Positions 1 through 9,829 of a stretch of DNA of 64,000 nt are shown here, one piece after another (position 1 is the stretch's first letter; each line of letters starts with the position of its first letter). This stretch comes from Pycnococcus provasolii (lineage: Eukaryota > Chlorophyta > Pseudoscourfieldiophyceae > Pseudoscourfieldiales). Location: the NCBI GenBank assembly GCA_049487715.1, contig CP150568.1:1-64000 (forward strand), read 5' to 3'. The translations under genes and the position numbers were made by a program. A model generated the notes under the pieces. The model did not search any database. It saw only the letters and a list, made by a program, of their open reading frames with translations, and was not told the origin of the DNA.

Positions 1-200
1 AACCCTAACCCTAACCCTAACCCTAACCCTAACCCTAACCCTAACCCTAACCCTAACCCTAACCCTAACCCTAACCCTAACCCTAACCCTAACCCTAACC
101 CTAACCCTAACCCTAACCCTAACCCTAACCCTAACCCTAACCCTAACCCTAACCCTAACCCTAACCCTAACCCTAACCCTAACCCTAACCCTAACCCTAA
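1..200. repeat. Terminal telomere array, CCCTAA hexamer
   Basis: Uninterrupted AACCCT hexamers from base 1, read as the C-rich strand 5'->3'. The chromosome end therefore lies to the left and the G-rich strand is TTAGGG. Degenerate units follow to about 240, with a short relic of three to four units at 251-273. This is the hexamer type, not the TTTAGGG heptamer usual in land plants. Confidence 0.97.
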
Positions 201-273
201 TTGAAACCCCTAATCCCAAACCCCCAATTATTTTCAAACCCCTAAACTCAAACCTTAACCCTAACCCTAACCC

Positions 274-925
274 AAAAAAAAAGCCCCATACATTTTGGTC
301 GGGCTCGACCAAAATGGTCGGCAAAAAATCAATGGCGTTTTTTTTGCATGGGCATAACCAGTCAGATGGGGGGAGTAACGCAGGCACTTTGTTTTAGCAA
401 TACCGCACAAAAAATTTTTGTCGACCATTTTGGTCGGGCTCGACCATTTTGGTCGGGCTCGACCAAAATGGTCGGCAGAGGGAAGGGAGTGTTAGGGTAT
501 ACACCGTTCATTTTGTGAATGCAATCCTGGCAGGCATTTTATAACCATCTGCCAGCCTTGCCAGCCTAATACACACCTTTCACCAAATATAAAATGCTTT
601 TTAATTGCATTCTTCGACCAAAAGGCCTCCGGAAACAAGGGGTACGCTGGCATTTCAGTGGCTTAATAATCCGTTTTGCCACCTTAACCTCTTATACAAG
701 CGAATTATTAATTGAAAATACGAATTAACCGAGCAGGTGCTCGACCAAAAAAAACCGTTCAAGGGAGGCTTCCATTTGAGCCTCTGGACCTTTTTGGTAG
801 AGAAAAAAAAGCCCAAGGATTGTCGGGGGGGTCCCCTTACAAAAAAATGATTTATTTAATTGCAAAGGGGCGTCTCCCACTATAGAAAAACAGCCTTGCA
901 AATCCTTGGCAACTGTAAAGGCATC
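274..925. other. Subtelomeric spacer with hairpin repeats
   Basis: No credible coding sequence is visible. The stretch is AT-richer than the genic part and carries copies of an inverted repeat built on ATTTTGGTC/GACCAAAAT (291-316 and 423-476), with single half-sites near 605-616 and 740-750. Homopolymer A and T runs are frequent. Confidence 0.7.
291..476. repeat. Palindromic GACCAWWWTGGTC repeats
   Basis: At 291-316 a 10-base stem (CATTTTGGTC / GACCAAAATG) flanks the loop GGGCTC. At 423-476 the unit GACCATTTTGGTCGGGCTC is present twice in direct orientation, followed by GACCAAAATGGTCGGC. Each unit is itself a near palindrome, so the block can form several alternative hairpins. Confidence 0.75.
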
Positions 926-1147
926 TAACCCTAACCCTAACCCTAACCCTAACCCTAACCCTAACCCTAACCCTAACCCTAACCCTAACCCTAACCCTAA
1001 CCCTAACCCTAACCCTAATTGTAACCCTAACCCTAATTGTAACCCTAATTGTAACCCTAACCCTAATTGTAACCCTAACCCTAATTGTAACCCTAATTGT
1101 AACCCTAATTGTAACCCTAATTGTAACCCTAATTGTAACCCTAATTG
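926..1147. repeat. Interstitial telomere array with AACCCTAATTGT variant
   Basis: From 926 to about 1018 there are perfect CCCTAA hexamers. From 1019 to 1147 hexamers mix with a 12-base variant ending ATTGT, with single and double spacing. Orientation is the same as the terminal telomere. The long open frames across it (poly-NP on plus, poly-RV on minus) are by-products of the period and are not called as genes. Confidence 0.93.
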
Positions 1148-2087
1148 CCAGGCTGGCAGTTTGACCCACGTGTTGAAAAAAAAATTTGCCTCCGGTATGC
1201 GGCCGACCGTCGGCCAGTGTCGAGCAGAACGAAGCCAATAACAACAGCCATTTTTTTCACCCGCCGTTTCCGGCGATATCTTGCTATATCACCAAGTAGC
1301 GCGGTGATATACGTTGAGGTTGAGAGCCGCTGCATGGGTCGGCCGGTCGAAGCACTTCGGTTTTGATTAACATGATATGCCCGACTTGCATGCACTGTAG
1401 TAAGCTGCCAACAAAATTTCGTTCCACATCGCAGCACCGGCTGCGACAAGTACAGAGCGGTTCCGGCCGCAGGCCTGACTGCTCAAAAATATAGCACCTC
1501 ATCCGTGAAGGCCAGTGTCCAAAAAGATATCACGGCAACTCCGACTGCCGTGGCCAAAAAGAAAGTACGGCAGCTCCGACTGTCCGGCCGCTCGATTATG
1601 TCTAGCTGAACTTGAGTGACTGTGTTCGTGATTGGAGGAGCTCCAATTTTTCTGGGTGGCCGGCCACCCATCGCCCATTGCTCGTACTTAATGTCGATGT
1701 GCTTTCCGACCTTGCCTAGTGCTTCCCCGAACATTTGGTAATTCTACCAAGTTCTTGGTAATTGTACCATGCGCATATGTCTTGCATGGCGACGCCGCAT
1801 CCATGCCGACGATCGACGCAATCGCTTTTTGGAGGAGATTATGAGAAGCTACCTTTCGGCCGACCCTACGGTCTAATACTCTAATGGCGCACGCGACTCC
1901 GGTCACTCGGTCAGGCGGCCTGAGTCAGGCGGGCCCGGGAATTTCCGGGCATCGCGAGTTTCATTCAACGGAGTATCCCGGTCGGTGCGCCACAATGAGC
2001 TCGCCCGAGGGAATCTTTTTTTTGGGGCCAGGAAAAACTCCAAAACTCAAGTCAAACAACAACAACAACTGAACATCCCTCGTCGTC
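1148..2087. other. Subtelomeric spacer, no gene recognised
   Basis: No credible coding sequence. It holds an imperfect tandem duplication of about 35 bases at 1515-1590 (two copies of a segment ending CTCCGACTG followed by CCGTGGCC or TCCGGCC) and twin short palindromes TGGTAATTCTACCA and TGGTAATTGTACCA at 1736-1769. The last about 100 bases are the likely leader of the phosphoglycerate kinase paralog. Confidence 0.6.
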
Positions 2088-3638
2088 ATGACCGCGGCGG
2101 CTTCGCCCTCATCAGCGTGCTGCAACAAGAAGTACGCTTCGTGCTGCCCGGAGAAAACGGCAGATGACGAGAACGACGCGGCGCACTACCATGCGAGCAA
2201 AAGGCAGCACGAGGGAATGCTGCGAGAAAAAGGTTTGCCGCTCGTGCAGGTACGTTCCCAAAAAAGAATTAAAAACACCTCCGTCAACATGTATATATAA
2301 TCACAATCAACTAACCTGAACAAAAAATACAATCATCAGGATGCCGAGCTTCGCGGTGCCATCGTTTTGGTACGCGTCGACCACAACGTCGTTCGGCGGT
2401 GCGCGGTCGTCGACAGTTTTCGCATTGACGCCACCATTGGAACGTTGTTTTCCATCGTTGAGCGTGGCGGACGACCTGTGATTATGACGCACGTGGGGCG
2501 ACCAAAGGACAAGTCGGGACACATACACGCCAGCCCAGAGACGGACGTTGAACCCGTGGTTGCGTACCTGGAGAGAAAGCTGCACATCAAGCTTCACGTG
2601 CCGCAGCTTACTTGCACGGAAGGTGTCGGCATCGTCGACATTGACACGAGCATCAACCGTGCACTGCGCGAGCTCAAGGCGCACAAGGTGGGTGGCATCT
2701 ACCTGCCAAACACAAGGTGGTTCGCAGGAGAGCAGGCTGGTGGCGCGACGGCGAAGCGTCTCGCCTGCCAGCTCGCTGGGATTGCGGACGTTTACGTGAA
2801 CGACGCGTTCGGCAGCTGGCAAAGTCACGTGTCGACGAGCGAAGTCGTGCGATACATGCCAAGCTACGCCGGACACCTTCTGCAGTCAGAGCTGACTGGT
2901 CTCGCAGCTCTGCTCGATGCACCGAAACGCCCGTTCGTCGCGGTTGTCGCAGGCTCAAAACTTGACACGAAAATTGGAACGCTCGTTCGCATCCACAACG
3001 CTGTTGACCACCTCATTCTCGGCGGCATGGTGTACAACGCATACCTCTGCGCGAAGCACGGCATTTCGATGCAAGGCGTCACGCAAGAGGATGTCGAGGC
3101 GGCGCGCGCTCTCGTCGCATTAGACGAAGCTTGTCCCAAGGTTGTGGAGCTGTCGCACGTCGTGCACTCCGATCGACCAGGTGGCGAGCGCGTCGAAGGG
3201 TGCTTTCGAACAGTACGCGCATACGAAGTTAGTGGTGACGGGTGGATCGTGGATATCGCCCCAGAGAGCTTCGAAAGTGAATCTGTGCATGCGGTTCTGT
3301 CGTCGGCGCAGACCATCTTCGTCAACGCGGTGATGGGTTTCATGCCTTCCTTCTTTGAGGGAACGCTCGCTCTAGACAGCGCCGTTGGACGCAACAAGGC
3401 TGCACGAAAACTCTACGGCGGCGGCGATACGATCCAGGAGTTCAAGTCTGTGGCGCCGCATCTGTACCTCAAGGCGGTGAGCGACGCGAATGAGCGCTAC
3501 CAATTTTTCACCGGTGGTGGTGCGGTGCTGAAGGCGATTGAGCTCGGCTCGCCCTTTCAACTTGGACCTGTGCGTGCACTTTGCGATAACGGCGGCGAGG
3601 CGCGGTGTCGTAGCTATTCTGAGGAATGCTGTCGTTGA
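2088..3638 (+). CDS. Divergent phosphoglycerate kinase paralog, spliced
   Basis: Two exons, 2088-2249 and 2340-3638, joined in phase 0, give about 486 residues against about 400-420 for ordinary PGK. Splicing supplies the usual beta strand before RVDHNV. Visible PGK landmarks: D68/N70 (usual RVDFNV), R82, THVGRP with H105 and R108, R180 in LPNTRW, K261 and K265 in GSKLDTK, and GGGDT plus FTGGGA near the C-terminus. Deviations: the AHRAHS loop reads SWQSHVS, so the Arg that grips the 3-phosphoglycerate phosphate is Gln (Q215). WNGPMGVFE reads VNAVMGFMP, so the nucleotide-site Glu is lost. The extra N-terminus carries two Cys pairs (11/12, 19/20) and the protein ends ECCR. It is the first gene from the telomere and converges with the ArsJ-type GAPDH. 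The fold is clear; whether it is an active PGK is not. Confidence 0.85.
2250..2339 (+). other. Spliceosomal intron, 90 bp, in PGK paralog
   Basis: Begins GTACGT and ends ATCAG, and is markedly AT-rich against its exons. Removal joins CTCGTGCAG to GATGCCGAG in phase 0 and links an upstream ATG frame to the PGK frame, which otherwise lacks an ATG and its first strand. The intron contains in-frame stops. Confidence 0.88.
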
Positions 3639-3714
3639 CCAGACAAACACGTACCGGTACCCAAAAAACAACAACAATGTAATTCTTGCCAACAAATTTA
3701 AACTTGTTTCTTAC

Positions 3715-4779
3715 TTACAAACTCGCCGCCACCATGCGTGCCACATCCACCATGCGCGCGGAATATCCCATCTCGTTGTCATACCAAGTCAGAATTTTAA
3801 CGTGTGATCCGTCGACAACCATCGTCGACGGCGCATCGACTATGCCACTGCGTCGATCGTTGATGTAGTCCGTGGAAACCAAAGGACGTGTTTCGTAGCC
3901 CAGTATGCCGTGCAGAGCATGGTCAGGCGATGTCGCAGCTTCCTTCAAAAAGCCGTTCACCTCCTCTATGGTTGTGCCTCGGCTCACCTCGAACACGCTG
4001 TCTGTGAGTGACGCGTTCGTCAGCGGCACGCGAACAGCCACGCCGTTCAGCTTGCCCTTCAGCTCGGGGAAAATCAGCGCAATGGCGGTGGCAGACCCGG
4101 TTGAGGTGGGCGCCAGGTTGACCATGCCACTTCGAGCACGACGCAGGTCGGACTTTTTCGCGTTCGTCGCGTCAAGCATCATCTGCGTGTTGGTAACGTC
4201 GTGGATCGTCGTGATGCTACCCCTTACGATGCCAAGCTTCTCGTGGATCACCTTCACCACGGGAGCGAGGCAGTTGGTCGTGCAGCTCGCGGCGGTGACG
4301 ATGTGGTCTTTCGACGCGTCGTACAGTCCGTGGTTCACGCCGTACACGATGTTAAGCACGGGTGACTCCGCATCCTTCACCGGCGCAGACACGACGACTT
4401 TTTTCACGCCGCAGGCGAAGTACGGCGCGAGCGAGGCTCGCGTCAGGTGCACACCCGTGCACTCCATGATCATCGCCACGCCGCTCTCTGCCCAAGGCAC
4501 GTCCGCAGGCTTCTCGTGGCACGAGCACTTCACGCGGCACACACGCCCATCCTTCATGGAGACGACCAAGTTGGACGATCCTGCGTCGAACTCGACGTTC
4601 ACGTCAGCCCACGTTCCGTGCACGCTGTCAAACTGCGCGAGGTACGCGCAGCTCTCACCCACGCCGGGGAACTCGTTGACATGCACAACCTCGAACACGT
4701 CTGGGTGTTCGAACATGAGGCGAAACGCGAGCCTTCCGATCCGGCCAAAGCCGTTGAGTCCAACCTTGATGGGCGCCAT
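3715..4779 (-). CDS. gapJ: ArsJ-associated glyceraldehyde-3-phosphate dehydrogenase
   Basis: Length 354 residues from ATG 4779, chosen because [16 protein letters not shown] is the normal GAPDH N-terminus; the frame stays open upstream to 5127 without conserved sequence. NAD-binding NGFGRIGR, catalytic Cys156 in [11 protein letters not shown], His183 in [10 protein letters not shown] and YDNEMGYS near the C-terminus are present. Features such as EFDSVHG-like spacing, [26 protein letters not shown] and [11 protein letters not shown] match the ArsJ-associated family rather than glycolytic GapA/GapC. In bacteria this enzyme uses arsenate and G3P to give 1-arseno-3-phosphoglycerate, which ArsJ exports. 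Here it is divergent from arsJ (369 bp spacer) and convergent with the PGK paralog (76 bp). No intron and no obvious targeting peptide, so a cytosolic location is inferred. Confidence 0.93.
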   Translation of the reverse strand: MAPIKVGLNGFGRIGRLAFRLMFEHPDVFEVVHVNEFPGVGESCAYLAQFDSVHGTWADVNVEFDAGSSNLVVSMKDGRVCRVKCSCHEKPADVPWAESGVAMIMECTGVHLTRASLAPYFACGVKKVVVSAPVKDAESPVLNIVYGVNHGLYDASKDHIVTAASCTTNCLAPVVKVIHEKLGIVRGSITTIHDVTNTQMMLDATNAKKSDLRRARSGMVNLAPTSTGSATAIALIFPELKGKLNGVAVRVPLTNASLTDSVFEVSRGTTIEEVNGFLKEAATSPDHALHGILGYETRPLVSTDYINDRRSGIVDAPSTMVVDGSHVKILTWYDNEMGYSARMVDVARMVAASL

Positions 4780-5148
4780 GACGAGTTGAGTTTCGTTTTG
4801 AGATGTTTGACCTTTTCGATGTTTACTTTCGCTGTGGGCGGGGTAAACAAGGGTCAAGGGGAGGCAGGTTGCACACGCCGCCGCGATCTGCGTCCGCCGA
4901 TATTCAGGCTGGAGAAAAGAAGCATCAAAATGATCCAAGGTAGGTGCGAGCGGATCAGGGGGAGGAATCTTTTCGTCCCACCTCATATCTTCACTTTGCA
5001 TGCTGGTAAAAATGACAGGCAACGCGAACATGACTATGTGATTTTTTTTACCCCCATCCACTTCCTCCTCTTCCCTACCCGCGCCAAATACGCCGCCAAA
5101 CGCCCCCCTCCTCCACACCAAGACCAAGAACAGCTCTTGCCATCAATC
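4780..5148. promoter_or_regulatory. Divergent gapJ-arsJ promoter region with nested dyad
   Basis: This 369-base spacer separates the two starts. At 4807-4857 it holds nested inverted repeats: TTGACC (4807-4812) with GGTCAA (4852-4857), and inside them TGTTTAC (4820-4826) with GTAAACA (4843-4849). A run of T lies at 5042-5049. Whether the dyad is an operator is inference; it sits in the likely 5' leader of the gapJ transcript. Confidence 0.4.
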
Positions 5149-6623
5149 ATGTCGTCGTCCGCGACAGAGCAGCAGGACAAGAAGCAAGACACGGTACCAC
5201 CGTCCGACGATGCCACCATGTCCGCTTTGCCGGAACCTGCACCAGAAATACAGCAAAAAGAAGAAGAAGAAGAAGAGGAGGAGGAAAAGTCTGTGTTCCG
5301 CGACCCCGCCATGGTGCCTTTTGTCGTCGTTTCTCTCTCCTACCTCGCCTTCACCGTGACGGATGGGGCGGTTCGCATGATCGTTCTACTGCACGCATAC
5401 ACACTGGGATTCTCCGCATGGGAGGTGGCGCTCATGTTCACGTTGTACGAGGCGGCGGGCGTCGTGACGAACCTCGTCGCGGGTGTGGCTGGGGCGAAGT
5501 GGGGCATACGCGCGACACTCGTCGCCGGCCTCACGCTGCAGCTCGGTGGCTTAGGCATGCTCCTTGGCTGGAGCGACAACTTCAGCCGAACGAACGCCAT
5601 TATCTTCGTCACACTCGCGCAAATGCTATGCGGCATTGCCAAGGACCTCACCAAGCTTGGGGGAAAACCGTCACGAAGCTTGTCACACCCGAGGGCAAGG
5701 AACAGCGCCTCTTCAAGCTCGTGGCGGGAATCACAGGCTTCAAAAACTCGCTCAAGGGACTTGGGTACTTTCTCGGAGCGGCGATCCTCGCACAGAGCTA
5801 CGATGGCGCGCTCGTTGCGATGATGGCGCTCGTCGCACTCGCTTGGCCGTGGGCGGTACTCAAGCTAGACGGCGACCTGGGAAAGTCGAACAAGAAAGTC
5901 ACGCTCGCATCCGTATTTGTGAAAAATCCAAAAATCAACTGGCTAAGCTTAGCACGCGCATTCTTGTTTGGCAGCCGCGACCTCTGGTTCGAAGTTCCAC
6001 TTCCCTTCTTCTTGAGGGACGGCGCGGTGGGTCTAGGCTGGTCCCGTGAACTCGTGGGACTCGTGCTCGCGCTGTGGATCATCTTCTATGGACAGGTCCA
6101 AAGCTGGGCGCCACAGACTGTCCTTGGACCACTGCGCCAGAGTCCGCCCAACAAGTGGGTCGCATGGCTCTGGTGCATATCGCTCGTTGGTTGCCCTCTC
6201 TTCCTTGGCTCTTTCATGCAATCGTCGCCAATCTTCGAAACTCGTGAGCCGCGAGCATCCATGGCTGCTATATTGATGCTGGGTATCTATGTCTTTGCGC
6301 TCATATTTGCGGTCAACTCTAGCGTGCACTCGTATTTGATTGTGAGATACAGCGACAACGACAAGGTGGCAATGAACGTGGGCTTCTACTATATGTCGAA
6401 CGCAATCGGCCGCCTCGTTGGAACGGTCGTCAGCGGCGCGCTCTACACATACGCGGGCTCAGACACGCGCGAAGGCTTCGCGGCGTGCTTTTGGTGCTCT
6501 GCGGCATTCATCGTTGTATGCGCGATTGTCACCCTCGGAATCGACGATGACGTCGGCGGTCTATCGTGTGGTACCCTGACCATCTGCGGTGCTCCCGAGT
6601 CTCCCGTTCAGGTTGACGTCTGA
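5149..6623 (+). CDS. arsJ: Organoarsenical efflux MFS transporter ArsJ (frame broken once)
   Basis: About 491 residues if read through one -1 frame change: 5149-5667, then 5667-6623. After an acidic, low-complexity N-terminus of about 50 residues, the first frame gives VSLSYLAFTVTDGAVRMI, LYEAAGVVTNLVAGVAGAKW and GIAKDLTKLGGK. The second gives TVTKLVTPEGKEQRLFKLV, ITGFKNSLKGLGYFLGAA and transmembrane segments to the end. These are hallmarks of ArsJ, which exports 1-arseno-3-phosphoglycerate, and order and spacing are collinear across the break. The break lies at 5659-5667 (GGGGGAAAA); one more G would also restore the frame. It could be an assembly or homopolymer error, a recent mutation, or programmed -1 frameshifting. 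Both halves keep clean membrane-protein sequence with no other lesion, which argues against an old pseudogene. The neighbour is gapJ. Confidence 0.88.
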
Positions 6624-6747
6624 GGAGTAGAAGCACACAAAAAAACTTGTTTTTTTTTCTGTAGATTTTATAGTGTTACTGTATATGTAAATACATTCTA
6701 TTAATGAGTAGGCGAATCTTAGCTTTCGCAAATCTGAAATCAATCAA

Positions 6748-9700
6748 TCAGCGAAGGCCAAAACCTTCGCTTGCATTTTCGATCGCGGTCACCAATCGCT
6801 CGTACAGAATAGCCTTGGACTCGTAATCGGGCAAGAGCAGGTAGTTGAAGCAGGTGTGGCTCGTGGGAAGCTTGTTATTCTGTGCGCCGCCGTCGCGCTG
6901 CACTGTGATGGGCGGTCGCATCGACCGCAAACCTCCGACGGGACTGCGATCACATCCGGTGACAAACTTGAGAAATTTTCTCCTCGCTTCAATTGGGAAC
7001 GTGTACTCGCCATTCTCACCGCTCTTCGTCGTACCCTCCAGAATCTCCCAGAGCCATCGAACGACGGGTGTGCTCTCGCTGTATCCCGCCTCATACTTCG
7101 CGTTCGCCTTCAGTTCGCCAAAGTCGAGGCGCGTCGTTCCGTTCACGAGCGCCTCAAGCTCTCGCGGACGAAGCAGCGAAACGCCCTTGCCGTCGCACAT
7201 CACCTGGAATCCCTTGTGGAAAGCGCTCCACTGCTTCTGAACACCTTCGATGAGAACGAAGTTGACGTACCGGTCCACGTACTCGTGGCGATTCGACGCC
7301 GTCACGGCTATCGACGAGCCGTCGACAATCAGTGGAAGCTCGATGTGCTCACCAAAGTGCGAAAAGCCAGCCGTGAACGTCAGGCAAAACACATCCTCGA
7401 CGCTAGCGGCGGGCGTCTCGTCGTAGTAGAGCAGGCTGCGCAAGCTACTGGCGGTGGTAGGCGACAGATTTTCCAAATCTTTGAGGCTAAGCTTAGGACA
7501 GTTCTCCGACGAGTCGAGCAGCAGCTTGTACGCCGCGATGGGAAAGGGTATGCCGAGCAAATTCTGGTTGTAGATTGCCAACCCAAAGCAAATCCCGACG
7601 AGCGTCAGCTCCGCAAGAAACTCGGGGTCCAGCGTCGCCGAGTCACTGTCCGCCACCGGCGCACCGGAGCAGATCTGGTCCGGACGAAACCAGTAGAGGC
7701 GGGTCTCCTCGTGGTACTCGAACAGTTGGCTATTCGTCAGCTCTTCGCAAAGCAGCGCGAAAAACTCTTTCTGCACGCCGCCAGCGTCGACACCTTCCTC
7801 GCCAATGAAGTGCACGCGAAGTGGCTTGAAGAGGTCCATCGGCTTCTGCCTTGCAACCTCGTCCAATGCGTCCGTGATGATATGATCCCGTCTCACCCGA
7901 ATCACACACACGTCTGGATGTTCGGGTGGAATGTCGCTGAGATGAGGCGCGGGCTGGTTCATCGTGTTGGCGCGAGGTAACGCACTGCTAGTGCCAGTCT
8001 CGCTCCCCACTCCCGACGCCGCTGCCGCCGTCGCCGCCACTGCAGGGATTTCCCCTGCTGGAGTGTCCCCCAAGGCACGGCGCTCCGCGCGCGTGAAAGG
8101 CGTGTTTGCCGCCGATCGGCTCGCAAGGCGCCCAGCCGTCGACGATTCGCCACCACCGCCACCGCCACCACCACCACCACCACCACCTTGGGTTAGCTCC
8201 TCCTTGCGCCTTCCCACCGTCTCCTCGTCATCCCGCCTTGATCCTCGCATGCCAGAAATACCAAACAGCCACTCACCGAAAAAGTCGGCATCGCCGAACA
8301 TGTGCTCGAAGCGGCTGCGCTGTACCGTCTCGCTCATCCGCACCTTTGACTCCATCTCGAGGATGCGCCGCTTCGTCGTCGTGTTGAGCAAAAATGGGAA
8401 GCGGCAGAAGGTAAATGGTACGCGAGATCCACCACTGGCGCCACCTTCATCCTCAGCACTCTCCTCGCTGTCACGCCAAATGAGGTAGTCGTCTTTCACG
8501 TTGATCTTTTCTGAAACGAAGTCATTGTAGAAAGCCTCCATCGGAAGAGCCTCGCTGAGCTGATTCGCACGCTCGACTATGTGCATCACCCGCACGGCAT
8601 CAACGATGCCCTGGTCAACTTGCCGCGTCTCGTCGAGACGGCGCGTTATGTAATCCTGCAATGGTCGCAATACACGGCTGGCAAGAATGTCGGCGTCGTA
8701 CTCGGCAAGCCACTTGATCAGGAAGCTCTTGCATGGCGTCATAGGCAGGTGAGCGACGAGGTGAAAGAGGCGCGCAGCTTGGTCCATGCAAAGTCCGGCA
8801 AGCCTGTTTTTGGAGCTCCACAAGTCCACAAGGGGACTTTGCAGTAGTACAAGTAGCACGCGAACGCGCTCAGAGTACATCGGTTGCGAGCCACTCTGGA
8901 AAAAACGGCGGTAGTTGCGCTCAATCTCGTCCATAATGTTTTTGATGCCGCTGACTAGTGCATGCACGACTTTTTCGCGGTAGGTGGATAGCACAGCCTT
9001 GTAGAACGCCTCGACGGCTCGAAAGTCGACGCCAAGTGCACCCGTCGCGGTAGATCCGTGGGATGACTTTGTGGCCGCCAATGCTGATACAGACGCATTC
9101 ATCGCGTCAACATTTGACGTCATTTCGGGCGCAAGCTGACCAAATCGCATGCTTACCGCCGCGGCGGACGAAAGTGCTGCGAGAATAGACGCCACAGCGC
9201 GCGTCTCTTCCTGCGTGCCCTCTTGCGCAGAGGATGCTTCTCTCAGCTCTCGAAGAAGAGTCTCTCGAAGCTCCGTGACGGCACGTGCTGGCCCACTCTC
9301 CCAGGTCACAGCAGTCTCTTCCGCCGTCACGGCGTCCACCATCAGAACACAACTGCTCTGTCCTCCTGCGGAGCATGCTCCCTGTTTATGTGAGGTGGTA
9401 CTCTTGAACCAGATGGGAAAGAGTGCCACAGGGTTGCTTTGGCGGCTGCTGACGCCAAAAGCCGCCCCAAGCTGCCCGTGCTCTGTGGAGCCGAAGCCAT
9501 AAACGTTCGCAGGTCCACCCGCAGTTGGAGAAGCGAGCACGAGTGTATGCTGGCTGCCGCACGCCACGTCGATTACGTCCATAGCCTCGAAGAAAACAAC
9601 AGCGCGGGGTGTGCGCTCATCGTCGAGGATACCGTGGCCGAGCGCACCGTCCCTGCCAAGTCCGCACGTGTACAAACAATGCCGCCCGTCCGCCGTAGAT

Positions 9701-9795
9701 GCAACAACCGCCGTGTGCGACGCGCCGAGCGCCACGTGCGTTGCCACGCGAATGCCTGCAACGCGTCGCGGAACCAAGCTACGTCGGAGCTGCTG

Positions 9796-9829
<34 letters not shown>

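Noticed and set aside
852-1244. Long minus-strand frame of repeated Arg-Val and plus-strand frame of repeated Asn-Pro
   Set aside because: Both are translations of the telomere-type repeat period and have no independent support.
3715-4779. Ordinary glycolytic or Calvin-cycle GAPDH
   Set aside because: Its internal motifs follow the ArsJ-associated branch, and its neighbour is ArsJ.
4780-5127. N-terminal extension of about 116 residues on the GapJ frame
   Set aside because: The sequence is unconserved and overlaps the divergent promoter; GAPDH proteins begin at the M[14 protein letters not shown] position (ATG 4779).
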